64,000 nt of DNA, from NCBI RefSeq assembly GCF_023715505.1, contig NZ_JAMBOH010000021.1, forward strand, positions 1-64,000, in the 5' to 3' direction. The position numbers were made by a program, and so were the translations under genes. Below, piece after piece: positions 7,647 through 16,728 of this stretch; the stretch's first letter is position 1; each line of letters begins with the position of its first letter. Below the pieces are notes generated by a model. The model had not been told where the DNA came from, searched no databases, and saw nothing but the letters and a program-made list of their open reading frames with translations. The stretch is from Neobacillus cucumis (GTDB taxonomy: Bacteria > Bacillota > Bacilli > Bacillales_B > DSM-18226).

Positions 7647-8996
7647 ATGTCTATACCAATCAAAAACCGCTTTCTTTTTATCACTGCCGTTGCTTTGGGA
7701 ACGTTGCTGAATCCCTTGAATTCTTCGATGATTGCCGTTGCGCTTTCCCGCATCCAAAATCAATTTTCTCTTTCGTTCACAGATGCATCTTGGCTAATCT
7801 CCACTTATTATCTTGCCAGTGGCATCGGTCAGCCGGTAATGGGGAAGCTTGGCGATGCCTTTGGCCTCAAGAAAATGTATTTAATCGGGCTGATTATGAT
7901 TGCAGCAGCATCTTTTGCAGCTCCCTTTTCTCCTAGTTTTGGCTGGCTGATTGCGATCAGGATTTTCCAGGCAATCGGAAGTTCAGCGCTTTTCCCGGCA
8001 GGAATGGGAATCATCCGCAAATCCATCACGGAAAATCAAGCACAGGCATTGGGTGTCCTTTCGATTTTTTCATCCGTATCTGCTGCATTCGGTCCTTCCA
8101 TCGGTGGATTTCTCACACACTACTGGGATTGGCAAGCAATCTTTTTGGTTAACTTTCCATTCATTTTGGCAGCCTTTTTTCTGGGATTATTTATTCTTCC
8201 AAAGGATAGAAGAGATAGCAGCCGGAAAGTGACGATTGATTATATCGGAATCCTTTTATTTGCTTTGTCCATTTTAAGCTTGCTATTGTTTTTGCTGTCT
8301 TGGGAAAGTGGTGTGAACTGGGTTGAACTTTTGGTAAGCCTTGGTTTTATCTTCGTTTTTTATAAAATTGAAAGCAAACAATCGCAGCCGTTTATCAATG
8401 TATTAGCTCTTAAAGAAAACCTAAATATGAGCTTTGTGTATGTGCAGTTTATCCTTGTCAATGTGATTTTCTACTCGATCTTCTTTGGGGTGCCGCTCTA
8501 TCTGCAAAATGTTCGCCATTTCGATCCCAAGACTACGGGGCTTATTATGCTTTCCATTGCCGGTTTTGGTGTTATTGTGTCGCCACTTGCTGGTCGATGG
8601 ATTGACAATCGTGGTTCAAAGCCTGCTTTAATCGCAGGGACATCCTGCATGATTGCAGGTTCCTTACTTCTTCTTACCATCCACGGTTCATCGCCGGCGG
8701 CATGGATTTTCTTTTCTTTATCAGTCCTTGGATTAAGCAACGGCTTCAATAATCTTGGTTTGCAGACGGCACTTTACACGTTTGTTCCTCCTGCTGAAAC
8801 CGGCACGGCTTCGGGGCTTTTTATGACATCACGATACATAGGGACGATTTTTTCTTCTAGTTTACTGGGGATTTTATTTGGGAAGCATTTTTCGACAAGC
8901 CATTTTCATGTAATGGCCATCATCTGTGTGATCATCGGAATCTTGATTATGCTGTTGACACTTCGGATGCCCCAGTTACAAAAACAGAGTCAATAG
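7647..8996 (+). CDS. MFS drug-resistance-type transporter
   Basis: The start at 7647 is preceded by GGAGGGGAAAACTTT; an in-frame ATG 27 bases earlier has no such site. The protein has 449 residues with about 12-14 hydrophobic helices. The motif DAFGLKKMY (loop 2-3, residues about 63-71) is the MFS motif A, and the GIIRKSITENQAQALG loop and GPSIGGFLTHYWDWQAIF motif C resemble the DHA2/DHA1 drug:H+ antiporter group. It is probably a proton-driven exporter. It is followed by a terminator. Confidence 0.88.
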   Translation: MSIPIKNRFLFITAVALGTLLNPLNSSMIAVALSRIQNQFSLSFTDASWLISTYYLASGIGQPVMGKLGDAFGLKKMYLIGLIMIAAASFAAPFSPSFGWLIAIRIFQAIGSSALFPAGMGIIRKSITENQAQALGVLSIFSSVSAAFGPSIGGFLTHYWDWQAIFLVNFPFILAAFFLGLFILPKDRRDSSRKVTIDYIGILLFALSILSLLLFLLSWESGVNWVELLVSLGFIFVFYKIESKQSQPFINVLALKENLNMSFVYVQFILVNVIFYSIFFGVPLYLQNVRHFDPKTTGLIMLSIAGFGVIVSPLAGRWIDNRGSKPALIAGTSCMIAGSLLLLTIHGSSPAAWIFFSLSVLGLSNGFNNLGLQTALYTFVPPAETGTASGLFMTSRYIGTIFSSSLLGILFGKHFSTSHFHVMAIICVIIGILIMLLTLRMPQLQKQSQ

Positions 8997-9029
8997 CAAA
9001 AGGGACACTGAATTGTGTCCCTTTTTTAA
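8997..9029 (+). terminator. Rho-independent terminator of the MFS gene
   Basis: The stem AAAGGGACAC/GTGTCCCTTT with a six-base loop is followed by a T-run directly after the stop codon. Confidence 0.9.
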
Positions 9030-9056
9030 ACAATGGAATTTGGAGCCTGTCTAATT

Positions 9057-9911
9057 TTACAGCATCAATTTAGATTTTAGATAATGGTAAACCCCATCTT
9101 CATCACAAGTGAAATCAGTCACGTCATCCGCGATTTCTTTAATGCTATCAGGTGCATTTTTCATTGCTACGGAATACTTTACGAGCCGCAGCATAGGCAA
9201 ATCGTTATCGCTATCCCCAATTGCCATTGTTTCAGTCTCGGACAAATCAAAGTGCTTTAACATCTGTTGGATACCGGTTGCTTTGTTCACGTTCGCCACC
9301 ATCAGTTCGACGTTATGTTCCGTCGAGATGGAGGTGGTAAAGTCTATTTCTTTCTTTAATTGCTCCAGCTCTTCTTTCCAGCGATTAATCTGTTCTTTTG
9401 ATCTGGCAAAGAAATAGAATTTGGAGAATTCATCTCCCATAATTTCATCCGACCATGCAATTTTTTCTTTTATCGCTTCCTTACGGGAAAGCCACTCATT
9501 CATGCCAACACTTTCCGGCTTAGGGTCTCTTATTTCATTTTCTACATATAGCTGATCCTGTTTTAATGTCATTCTAGGAGTGCCATATGGAAACAGCTCA
9601 TAATACACTTTGTTCTCCCTTGCCATTTGAATAACAGTTTCTACTAGCTCACGCGAAAGGGAATGCTTAAAAATCACTTCATGGCCTGCATATCCGACCA
9701 TTCCATTGGAGGCTACGACTCCATCTACTTGAAAACCTGGCGGTACGAGTCCCTCTATTTCCTCAAACGCCCTGCCTGTAGCGATGAAAACCTTGATTCC
9801 ATGTTCTCTCACTTCATCAATGATTTCTTTCGTATGTATACTTACCTTATTTTGATGGTTTAAAATGGTGCCATCCATGTCTAGAAATATGGCCTTTGGT
9901 TTTAAGTTCAC
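9057..9911 (-). CDS. Cof-type HAD-superfamily phosphatase
   Basis: The start is a GTG with GGGGGGATATGA before it. The 284 residues carry HAD motif I FLDMDGTI (nucleophile Asp near residue 11), motif II IATGR near 44-48, the motif III Lys region and motif IV GDSDNDLPML near 233-242. A large cap (residues about 85-190) marks the Cof/IIB group, which hydrolyses sugar phosphates, FMN, PLP and similar substrates. The specific substrate is not evident. It stands alone downstream of the lux-like operon on the same strand, and no clear terminator separates them, so read-through is possible. Confidence 0.88.
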   Translation of the reverse strand: MNLKPKAIFLDMDGTILNHQNKVSIHTKEIIDEVREHGIKVFIATGRAFEEIEGLVPPGFQVDGVVASNGMVGYAGHEVIFKHSLSRELVETVIQMARENKVYYELFPYGTPRMTLKQDQLYVENEIRDPKPESVGMNEWLSRKEAIKEKIAWSDEIMGDEFSKFYFFARSKEQINRWKEELEQLKKEIDFTTSISTEHNVELMVANVNKATGIQQMLKHFDLSETETMAIGDSDNDLPMLRLVKYSVAMKNAPDSIKEIADDVTDFTCDEDGVYHYLKSKLML

Positions 9912-10029
9912 TCATATCCCCCCTGAAATGTAAAAGAAGTTCATTTAGTAAGTATACACTTTATTGATATTTCCCACTATAATTCCATCTCCCGTCCTCA
10001 ATTTCGCAAGCATCCTTTATTATTGAGGG

Positions 10030-10797
10030 TCATTTCATGACCAAGCCACCATCTACATTCAGGCATTGTCCAGTAATAAAAGAGGATAAATCAGAAGCGA
10101 GAAATAATACACTTCCGGCGATATCCTCTGGCCGAGCCAATCGGCGTAAAGGGGTTAACTGAATAATGGCATCTCTCACCTCTTCCTTTGTCTCCTGGCT
10201 TGAGTCTGTTGGATAGGTTAGGCCAGGAGAAACAGCATTCACATTAATACCGAATGTCCCTAGTTCTTGGGCGAGATTTCTGGTGAAACCTAGTAAGCCC
10301 ATCTTTGCGGTTGTATAGTCATGATAAGGAACAATAGGAAAATCGATTAAATTACTAACCATATTGATGATTCTTCCCGACATTTGATTCTTCATGTGAG
10401 GCATGGCCGCCTTGCAAATGTTAAATGCCCCCTGTACGCTTCCTGTCCATTGTTGGTTGTAATCTTCCCAGTCGATTTCCCACGCCGTTTTCCTGGTTTT
10501 TGGATTAAAAGTATAATGACTTAGTGCATTATTTACTACTACATCAATTGCTCCAAGGGAATCGATAATTTGTTCCATCATTTCATTTACCTGATTCCTA
10601 TTTGTTACGTCAGCCTGTATAGCGGCTGCCTGCCCTCCCAATGACTCTATTTCACTTACCACACTTTCGGCAAGGGCTTGATTCTTCAAATAATTGACCA
10701 CCACAAATGAACCTTCCGCAGCAAACCTTCTCGCCATCTCTGCGCCAATCCCCCTGCTTGCTCCCGTAATTAATACAACTTTATCCTGCAAATTCAA
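10030..10797 (-). CDS. Short-chain dehydrogenase/reductase (FabG-like), last gene of TPP-riboswitch operon
   Basis: This 255-residue classical SDR starts at a TTG behind AAGGAGGG. The NAD(P)-binding glycine motif TGASRGIG is at residues 11-18, NNAL replaces the usual NNAG, the catalytic tyrosine and lysine are in YHDYTTAKMG (Y-x3-K spacing), and the C-terminal GxxLNVDGG motif is present. It starts 14 bases after the LuxC-like gene and is most likely cotranscribed with it. In that context it could reduce an aldehyde to an alcohol (inference). A basic residue in TGASRGIG slightly favours NADPH. Confidence 0.88.
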   Translation of the reverse strand: MNLQDKVVLITGASRGIGAEMARRFAAEGSFVVVNYLKNQALAESVVSEIESLGGQAAAIQADVTNRNQVNEMMEQIIDSLGAIDVVVNNALSHYTFNPKTRKTAWEIDWEDYNQQWTGSVQGAFNICKAAMPHMKNQMSGRIINMVSNLIDFPIVPYHDYTTAKMGLLGFTRNLAQELGTFGINVNAVSPGLTYPTDSSQETKEEVRDAIIQLTPLRRLARPEDIAGSVLFLASDLSSFITGQCLNVDGGLVMK

Positions 10798-10811
10798 AGG
10801 TAGCCCTCCTT

Positions 10812-12272
10812 CTATTCAAAATCTGTATCATACCGTTCCACATTTTGCTCTAGATTCCTTTCAATATCTGTCATCCTAACAAGATCGAGGAGATTAAACC
10901 TGCCATCATGGTGCCACCCTGGTTTTGCCTGGTTCATTTCACCGATCGAACATATTCTATTTACACCGTATGTTCCTAATTGATTGGCGAGTGAAACAAG
11001 TCTGTTTGGAGAAACAGCCAGACCGCATGATTGTAAATATGGCTGATAAGGCTTAATGGCAGATAGCACACTTTCCACCGATTCGACTGAGTATACATGA
11101 ACTAACCGATTTAAAGGGGAACCTTCAAATCCAGTTTCTTTATGAAAAATGACTGTCCAGGATGTGTCTGCATGACTAGAGAAAACGGCCGCGTTGTCAT
11201 GTTGGACGGATTCCAGCTGATAGCGGCTTCTTACCCGTTGAATGGCCATCGATTCTTCATCGTTAAGCTTTGCCCGTGGTCTTTTTTTATGATAACGTTC
11301 TAGTTCCGCTCCCAACATCTGAGCAAATTGCTTTGAACTTATGGACCCTCCCTCTTCCACATAAATTGTTTGGGGAGATAAACAGCTTTGTTGGTCGTAG
11401 ATAGACACATCTTCAGCCATCTTTTTGATGGTGTCATAGTAAAGGTCAGGAGTTAATGCTTCTTTTCCGATGTAGGCAAAGCTGATTTTATGTCCGTAGC
11501 TCAAAAACCTTTTATGTGGAGGAACCTTCCGTCTAAGCTTTTCAACCGTTTCATTTGAACCGTATACAATCACCGCCTCGCAGTGTTCGATGGCCGGCTC
11601 TTCTAGTTCAATCGTCCCGCCCTTCCAAGGGAGGATGGCGATGGTTTCAGCCAGTTTTTTATCTACCTCCGCTAAGGACTTTGTAAAGAGAACGGGGAAC
11701 AGTGGTTCAGCCATGGAGGTTTTCCCTATATTCCCTGACTTGACCAAAAGCCCCATGATGATACTCCATACCTGTACTCCCGGAACATTCCCTGAGAAAA
11801 CATGGAATATGGTATTTGGTCCAAAGGCTTTGCTCATACCTCCTGATTTTCGAGGGCGAAACTCATCCAACATCGCGGGCTGGTCAAACTCCTCGTCAAG
11901 AAAGCGCAATAATTCCTTTTTACGAAAGGTCCGTATATATCTTTTTAATTGAAGCCGCACCATTTCTTCATCATAACCAGTAATCATAGGGATCAGATTT
12001 TCCGCTAATTTTCGAAGCGGATAGTCAGGCTGAAGCCATTTTTGAACGGCCAAGTCTATTTTTTCCACAATATCTGTAATGGATAAAGTGGATAGATATT
12101 GGTCCCGATTCCATTGAACTTGTTCTATGATTCCCTTCAATTCTTCTCCTGTGATCACAGGGAATTTTAATACAAATGTCATGTCCTTTCCTATAACTGT
12201 TTCTGAACGAAACTGGTTTAATTCAATCAAATCCGGTACACTGAAAACGTTCAGTTCCTTGATAGTATTCAC
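10812..12272 (-). CDS. LuxC-like acyl-protein/acyl-CoA reductase
   Basis: This 486-residue protein starts at a GTG overlapping the stop of the LuxE-like gene (GTGA). It belongs to the aldehyde-dehydrogenase-like LuxC family. Visible features are an NADP-binding part around SGNVPGVQVWSII, then KSGNIGKTS, and the catalytic cysteine in DQQSCLSPQ near residue 297. LuxC takes an activated acyl group from LuxE and reduces it with NADPH to an aldehyde. No luxA/luxB luciferase genes are near, so light production is not expected. The linkage to a TPP riboswitch points to a thiamine-related carboxylate as substrate, which is inference. Confidence 0.85.
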   Translation of the reverse strand: MNTIKELNVFSVPDLIELNQFRSETVIGKDMTFVLKFPVITGEELKGIIEQVQWNRDQYLSTLSITDIVEKIDLAVQKWLQPDYPLRKLAENLIPMITGYDEEMVRLQLKRYIRTFRKKELLRFLDEEFDQPAMLDEFRPRKSGGMSKAFGPNTIFHVFSGNVPGVQVWSIIMGLLVKSGNIGKTSMAEPLFPVLFTKSLAEVDKKLAETIAILPWKGGTIELEEPAIEHCEAVIVYGSNETVEKLRRKVPPHKRFLSYGHKISFAYIGKEALTPDLYYDTIKKMAEDVSIYDQQSCLSPQTIYVEEGGSISSKQFAQMLGAELERYHKKRPRAKLNDEESMAIQRVRSRYQLESVQHDNAAVFSSHADTSWTVIFHKETGFEGSPLNRLVHVYSVESVESVLSAIKPYQPYLQSCGLAVSPNRLVSLANQLGTYGVNRICSIGEMNQAKPGWHHDGRFNLLDLVRMTDIERNLEQNVERYDTDFE

Positions 12273-13411
12273 TGCTGATTCACACCACCTGTATTTACTT
12301 GCATAAGCTGGTCAACCGCAATGGAACAACCTCTTGCCTCGGAACCCTTTATTCTCCCAAGCAGCACAAATCCATGCTCCGTTTTATACCCCATATCTTC
12401 TGTTAGAATAGCCAGACAGGAATTCCAATTGGCAAGATCATAGTGTGCAATTACGCCTCTTTCCCCATCCTTTACCGGCTCTAACGTGTCTGTGTTTAGT
12501 ACAACAGTCTTAACCCATGATGGACTTTTTTTATCATAGATTTCAGAATTATTTAGATAAGTGCTTCGTATGGTTTGATCATAGATTTGAGAACTTAGCT
12601 CCGTCATTCCGTACATGTTTATACATTGATTGCGTCCAATTCCAAAAAACTCACGAAACTCCGAATATAAATGCTCCATTTCCACTTCACGGGATTGTCC
12701 CTTAAAGCCCCCTGTATCAAATATACGGCTATCTTTTGCCAGTTTGAACTGAAGTTGTTTCTCTTTTAGATCATCAATGATATGGACAAATGCAAAAGTC
12801 GCGCCTATTAGCAGCACAGGCTCCTCTTGTGACTCACACCATCTTAAATCTCTGATCAGCTCGTCTACATTCAGTCCTTTATCAGTAAAGAAGAATTTAC
12901 TATTTTCAGTGCCGAAAAAGGAAACTGCATTGGTCAAATATCTAGATAAAGATGAATTTTTGTTCAGATCTTCTGCAGGTGAGAGAACAAAAATGGTGAT
13001 TTTCTCACGATCAGGCAGCACAAAATGCTTAAAAGGTCCCTTCATTGATGCATCCCATACCGCAAGATCCGGGTGATAATTTTTCCCCTTTGCCTCAGGG
13101 TTTGTGGTACCCGAGGTCATAAAAACGTGTTTCACTTCTTCAATTGGCTCACAAGATAAAGTCAATTCTTTATATCCCTGAATGGGCATGGGTGGAATAT
13201 CCTCCCATCGTTTGACGGAAAGCGGCGTCCTTTTTTTCGCCTGGCAAAACTTCTTATAGGCCAGATTATGCTGGAATTGGTAACGAAACAATTTTAGCGC
13301 CAGCTCATTATAGGAATGTTCCTGTTCCTCGTGTTGGTTAAATTTCCCTTCTTCACAACGGTTTATAAATTCAAGAATTTGTTGTGTTAGCATTTTGGAA
13401 TCTTCTCTCAT
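12269..13411 (-). CDS. LuxE-like acyl-protein synthetase (ANL adenylate-forming family)
   Basis: This 380-residue protein has the adenylate-forming P-loop-like motif FMTSGTTNPEAKG near residue 97-109. It also has the family blocks DTGGFKGQSREV and NMYGMTELSSQ (acyl-adenylate binding) and a C-terminal LLGRIKGSEARG. LuxE enzymes activate a carboxylic acid with ATP and pass the acyl group through a cysteine to LuxC. The length equals typical LuxE (about 370). Its ATG overlaps the permease stop (ATGA), so translation is coupled. An alternative internal ATG is six codons downstream. The natural substrate is unknown. Confidence 0.85.
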   Translation of the reverse strand: MREDSKMLTQQILEFINRCEEGKFNQHEEQEHSYNELALKLFRYQFQHNLAYKKFCQAKKRTPLSVKRWEDIPPMPIQGYKELTLSCEPIEEVKHVFMTSGTTNPEAKGKNYHPDLAVWDASMKGPFKHFVLPDREKITIFVLSPAEDLNKNSSLSRYLTNAVSFFGTENSKFFFTDKGLNVDELIRDLRWCESQEEPVLLIGATFAFVHIIDDLKEKQLQFKLAKDSRIFDTGGFKGQSREVEMEHLYSEFREFFGIGRNQCINMYGMTELSSQIYDQTIRSTYLNNSEIYDKKSPSWVKTVVLNTDTLEPVKDGERGVIAHYDLANWNSCLAILTEDMGYKTEHGFVLLGRIKGSEARGCSIAVDQLMQVNTGGVNQQ

Positions 13412-14736
13412 TTTTGAGCCCCTCTTTTCAGTCTATTGGGTATGTTTACAAGCAACAATTGAAGCAGCACCGATGAAAATGCCCCGATTAATATACTGTT
13501 AGAAAGGAATGTACCTAAGATTCCTTTTAGATTCGTGGCATAGTTAGGCAGTGAAATCGCAAGCAGAATGGAAAGCCCCATAATCAAATAGTTTTTTTCT
13601 GAATGCTCCGCTCTTGCTAAAATAGAAATACCTGTAGATACAAGCGTCGCGGCAGCAGGTAAAAAGATACCTCCAACAACCGCATCAGGTGTTAAGGCAA
13701 GCAAGGCCCCGATCTTTGGAAAAAAACCGAACAACAAGAAAATGGCACCTGCCACCATCACCGGAAATCTTGATCCGACACCCGTCAACCTAAGAAGCCC
13801 TACATTTTGTGCATATGCTGTGGTAGGGAAACCGCCAATAAGCGAGGAGAGGAATGAACCGGCGGATTCACCCGCAAATCCATTGCGAATTCGTTTGGAA
13901 TCTATTTCAGTATGCAGCATCGCTCCTGCTGCTTGATAGACACCCATTGCTTCAATAATCGCTACCATATAGGCCACAAAAAAAGTAAGAAACGTGTCCC
14001 AATGAAAAGTTAAATTTCCATAGGGAAGCAGCTGTGGAATCCCGAACCACGGTTTACTATCGATCAAAGAAAAATTGGTCTTCCCTAGAATGACAGCAAG
14101 GACATCCCCAATAACGAGAGCAATTAAAAAGGAATAAGATTTCCAAATGCCTTTCCCAAAAAGAGATAATAAAATAACAATAATTGAAGTGGAAATCGAC
14201 AGTATTAATGTGGATGGGCTGGCAAACGACTCATCACCAGGTGAACCCCCTAAAAATTCGTACAAGGTAAAGCCAGATAATGAAACTCCAACCAGAAAGA
14301 TGACTGTTCCAGATATAACAGGTGTAAATATGACTCTCAAACGGCCAATTACCCCGGTAACAGACAATAGAAAAACGATAATGGAACTAAGAAAAATACC
14401 GCCACTCGCTGCAGCTAAACCATTCGCCTTTCCCGAAGCAATCATAATGGAATCAAAGGCAGCCGATGGGCCTTGAATAATTGGCAATTTTACTAATTTA
14501 GTAGCTTGTGTCAAGGTAACGATTCCAGCCGTAATAAATATAGCATTAACGATATTAGCCGATTGTGATAGAGGTAAACCAATCATCGCCGCGACAAAAA
14601 TAGGATCAAGCCATACGTTTGACACACAAATATGCTGCAGAGCATATAAAAAAGTTTTCCATGCAGGGAGTTTCTCCTCCAAACCAATATTCATTTCTTT
14701 GTTACTCATACTATTCACTTCTTGTATCTTTTTCAT
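13408..14736 (-). CDS. NCS2-family permease (uracil/xanthine permease-like), TPP-riboswitch controlled
   Basis: The start ATG at 14736 follows AGAAGGAGATTACATC. The 442 residues contain about 12-14 hydrophobic segments and the NCS2 hallmarks IIQGPSAAFDS in the first half, then QNVGLLRLTGVGSRFPV with PKIGALLALTPDAVVGG in the second half. NCS2 proteins import nucleobases by proton or Na+ symport. This is the first gene after a TPP riboswitch with its terminator. The pyrimidine moiety of thiamine (HMP) resembles cytosine, so uptake of a thiamine precursor or degradation product is a reasonable inference. The next gene, luxE-like, overlaps its stop. Confidence 0.88.
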   Translation of the reverse strand: MKKIQEVNSMSNKEMNIGLEEKLPAWKTFLYALQHICVSNVWLDPIFVAAMIGLPLSQSANIVNAIFITAGIVTLTQATKLVKLPIIQGPSAAFDSIMIASGKANGLAAASGGIFLSSIIVFLLSVTGVIGRLRVIFTPVISGTVIFLVGVSLSGFTLYEFLGGSPGDESFASPSTLILSISTSIIVILLSLFGKGIWKSYSFLIALVIGDVLAVILGKTNFSLIDSKPWFGIPQLLPYGNLTFHWDTFLTFFVAYMVAIIEAMGVYQAAGAMLHTEIDSKRIRNGFAGESAGSFLSSLIGGFPTTAYAQNVGLLRLTGVGSRFPVMVAGAIFLLFGFFPKIGALLALTPDAVVGGIFLPAAATLVSTGISILARAEHSEKNYLIMGLSILLAISLPNYATNLKGILGTFLSNSILIGAFSSVLLQLLLVNIPNRLKRGAQK

Positions 14737-14879
14737 GATGTAATCTCCTTCTCTGTTTATCTATTTATAAAGGATTAATCGACATTCCATCCCTATTTAT
14801 AGATTGGGATTTGCAGCGACTCATCTTTGTTTTTCCGGTTTTCGGTGATGCTTATGTTTTTTCAAAAAAGGATTCCTGT

Positions 14880-14924
14880 GTTTTTTTTATTAGAAAAAGC
14901 CAGGTCCAATATTGGACCTGGCTC
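14880..14924 (-). terminator. Regulated terminator of the TPP riboswitch
   Basis: On the minus strand the perfect stem AGCCAGGTCC/GGACCTGGCT is followed by TTTTTC and a further T-run. Its 5' arm (CCAGGTCC) can also pair with GGACCTGATCTGG inside the aptamer, a plausible antiterminator. This supports control by transcription attenuation, with thiamine pyrophosphate turning the operon off. Confidence 0.85.
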
Positions 14925-14944
14925 CGCAGCTTATGAAATAAATA

Positions 14945-15050
14945 GTCTTCCACCTAAGCTACTTTCCTCCGCTGGTATGGTCCAGATCAGGTCCAAAGGG
15001 TTAAAAAACATTTGTTTTTCTCTCAGCCCGTCAAGGGGCACCCCTAGTAG
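14945..15050 (-). promoter_or_regulatory. TPP (THI element) riboswitch aptamer
   Basis: Read on the minus strand, the segment starts GGGGTGCCCCTTGACGGG, then has the invariant CTGAGA and, after a variable stem, ACCCTTTGGACCTGATCTGG and ACCAGCGGAGGAAAGTAG. These are the conserved pyrimidine- and pyrophosphate-sensing parts of the thiamine pyrophosphate riboswitch. The aptamer sits about 200 bases before the NCS2 permease and is followed by its own terminator. It places the permease-LuxE-LuxC-SDR operon under thiamine control. Confidence 0.95.
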
Positions 15051-15218
15051 TATTGTATATTTATTAGATTCAGTTAATAATAACTCTTAAATAGATGGAA
15101 GTAAAGGTTCAATATTCAACTTTTTTTATTTTGTTGCTATAAAAGATTTAGTAATTTTTAATAAACTTGCGTTAGTACTTCCAATACCTTTCCATGTCAA
15201 TACGTCATTAGTGGATGA

Positions 15219-16019
15219 TTAATTTTTAACTGTTATTTCCAACTGCTTTTTGATCCGATAGCTTACGATGACATAACTTAGTCCAAATAACCCAAACAGC
15301 ATAACCCCTAAAATCTCAAAATCCAGTTCAGCCGATGGGAAGAAGAACGTAAACGCTTCATAAAAGGATACCCCATAGGCTAATGCTACAATAACCCAGC
15401 CCATGATACGAGAAGCGGATTGCCCTAACCGATTGCTGTCTTTAATCAACCGAAAGGCTACGATGGAATCAAAGGTGTCTGTAATCATCATCCCAGCCAT
15501 AAAAATGATTCCTAATAAAACCGGCAATAAACTAGCCGTATTCCCTGCCGCAATCGCCCACATCGATGTTTGGCTAACCGTTTCCGCTGCCAGTGCAAAT
15601 AAGCCGCCAATTAGAATCACAAAAAAGGGATTCGTTGTTTCTTTCAACATCTTTGGCAGGAACTTCCCCTTGATTCCCTTGACCTGGAAATCTTCTTCAG
15701 CTGAGGATTTGGTCCGTAAAAGATTAAAGATATTTAAGGTACCAATTGCGAAAAGGGAAACAATGGAGATCCAAGTAACCAGTGCATTCACTAGATCCGG
15801 AATGGTAAAACTCTTCATAAAAATCCCTAAGATCGCCGCGATGATCGTTACAACTAACCCGTGCCCAAAGGAAAATAGCAAACCAACCCAGCGGGCAATC
15901 GGACTATTCAAACGCCCGTTATAACGGGTCAATCCATCTATACATGCCAGATGATCGGCATCCAATCCATGACGCAGCCCTAACACAAATACAAGAAGAA
16001 TTAACGAAATAGTTTCCAT
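15219..16019 (-). CDS. Nickel/cobalt transporter, NiCoT (HoxN/NixA) family
   Basis: The start at ATG 16019 has GAGG eight bases upstream; a TTG one codon earlier is less likely. The 266 residues form about eight hydrophobic segments. The first helices carry the diagnostic HGLDADH metal motif (H-x4-DH, residues about 18-24) and the second motif LFSFGHGLVV; a third motif appears as TDTFDSIVA. NiCoT permeases import Ni2+ or Co2+ across the cytoplasmic membrane. Position as the last gene of the cobalamin operon, behind cobalamin riboswitches, indicates cobalt supply for corrin synthesis. Confidence 0.92.
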   Translation of the reverse strand: METISLILLVFVLGLRHGLDADHLACIDGLTRYNGRLNSPIARWVGLLFSFGHGLVVTIIAAILGIFMKSFTIPDLVNALVTWISIVSLFAIGTLNIFNLLRTKSSAEEDFQVKGIKGKFLPKMLKETTNPFFVILIGGLFALAAETVSQTSMWAIAAGNTASLLPVLLGIIFMAGMMITDTFDSIVAFRLIKDSNRLGQSASRIMGWVIVALAYGVSFYEAFTFFFPSAELDFEILGVMLFGLFGLSYVIVSYRIKKQLEITVKN

Positions 16020-16047
16020 CAATCAATCCTCACTCCCTTATAAACTC

Positions 16048-16692
16048 TTATTCCTGATTTCCCCATTCCTCATAAAATATTAGATTCTCAAGTGTTCTTC
16101 TTTTCTCCCAGTTCGCTTGCTCTAGAATGGGGGCAGATGGATATTCATTGGTGTATCCAATCGAAAGTAAGGCAACTGGATCAATATGGGGCGGTATATT
16201 CAGGATATCTCTGACATCATTTTTCTTATAAAAACTTACCCAGCCCATCGCTAATCCCTCTGCATATGTCGTAAGCCACATGTTTTGAATCGCACAGGCT
16301 ACCGAAAGAATGTCCGTTTCTGGGATCGAATTTCTTCCTAATACATGGGAGCCCCCGCGTGTGGAATCACAGGTGACACAAATGGTTAACGGCGCCTGTT
16401 TGATGCCCTCCACTTTCAGTTCCAAAAATTTCGTTTTTTGTTCATCCTCATAGTGGATGGCCAATGCTTTTCGTTCCTTTTCTGCCGCCCAGGCCAACCG
16501 TTCTTTTATTTCGTCTGAAGAAACGATTATAAAATTCCAGGGCTGCATAAATCCTACGGATGGCGCATGATGGGCCGCTTGAAGAACACGTTGAATCACC
16601 TCAGGACTTACCGGATTGGGGAGAAAAGTACGGACATCTCTCCTTTTATAAATACAATCGTAAATCACTTCTCGTTCCTCTTGACTAAACAT
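16048..16692 (-). CDS. bluB: 5,6-dimethylbenzimidazole synthase
   Basis: This 214-residue nitroreductase-fold protein is longer than generic nitroreductases and ends FYEEWGN, as in BluB. Typical blocks are YKRRDVRTFLPNPV (FMN phosphate Arg), APSVGFMQPWNFI, TLRGGSHVLGR-like 'RGGSHVLGRNS' and LAMGWVSFYKK. BluB fragments reduced FMN with oxygen to form DMB, the lower ligand of cobalamin. The product feeds CobT, encoded in the same operon. The oxygen requirement shows that this host uses the cobalt-early corrin route but makes DMB aerobically. The start has AAGGGGGT before the ATG. Confidence 0.92.
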   Translation of the reverse strand: MFSQEEREVIYDCIYKRRDVRTFLPNPVSPEVIQRVLQAAHHAPSVGFMQPWNFIIVSSDEIKERLAWAAEKERKALAIHYEDEQKTKFLELKVEGIKQAPLTICVTCDSTRGGSHVLGRNSIPETDILSVACAIQNMWLTTYAEGLAMGWVSFYKKNDVRDILNIPPHIDPVALLSIGYTNEYPSAPILEQANWEKRRTLENLIFYEEWGNQE

Positions 16693-16728
16693 GGTAACCC
16701 CCTTTTGAACTCAAACTTTGCGAGTCTT

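Noticed and set aside
10812..13411. luxC/luxE genes as part of a bioluminescence operon
   Set aside because: No luxA, luxB or luxD sequences are in the operon or window, and the operon is led by a TPP riboswitch and a permease.
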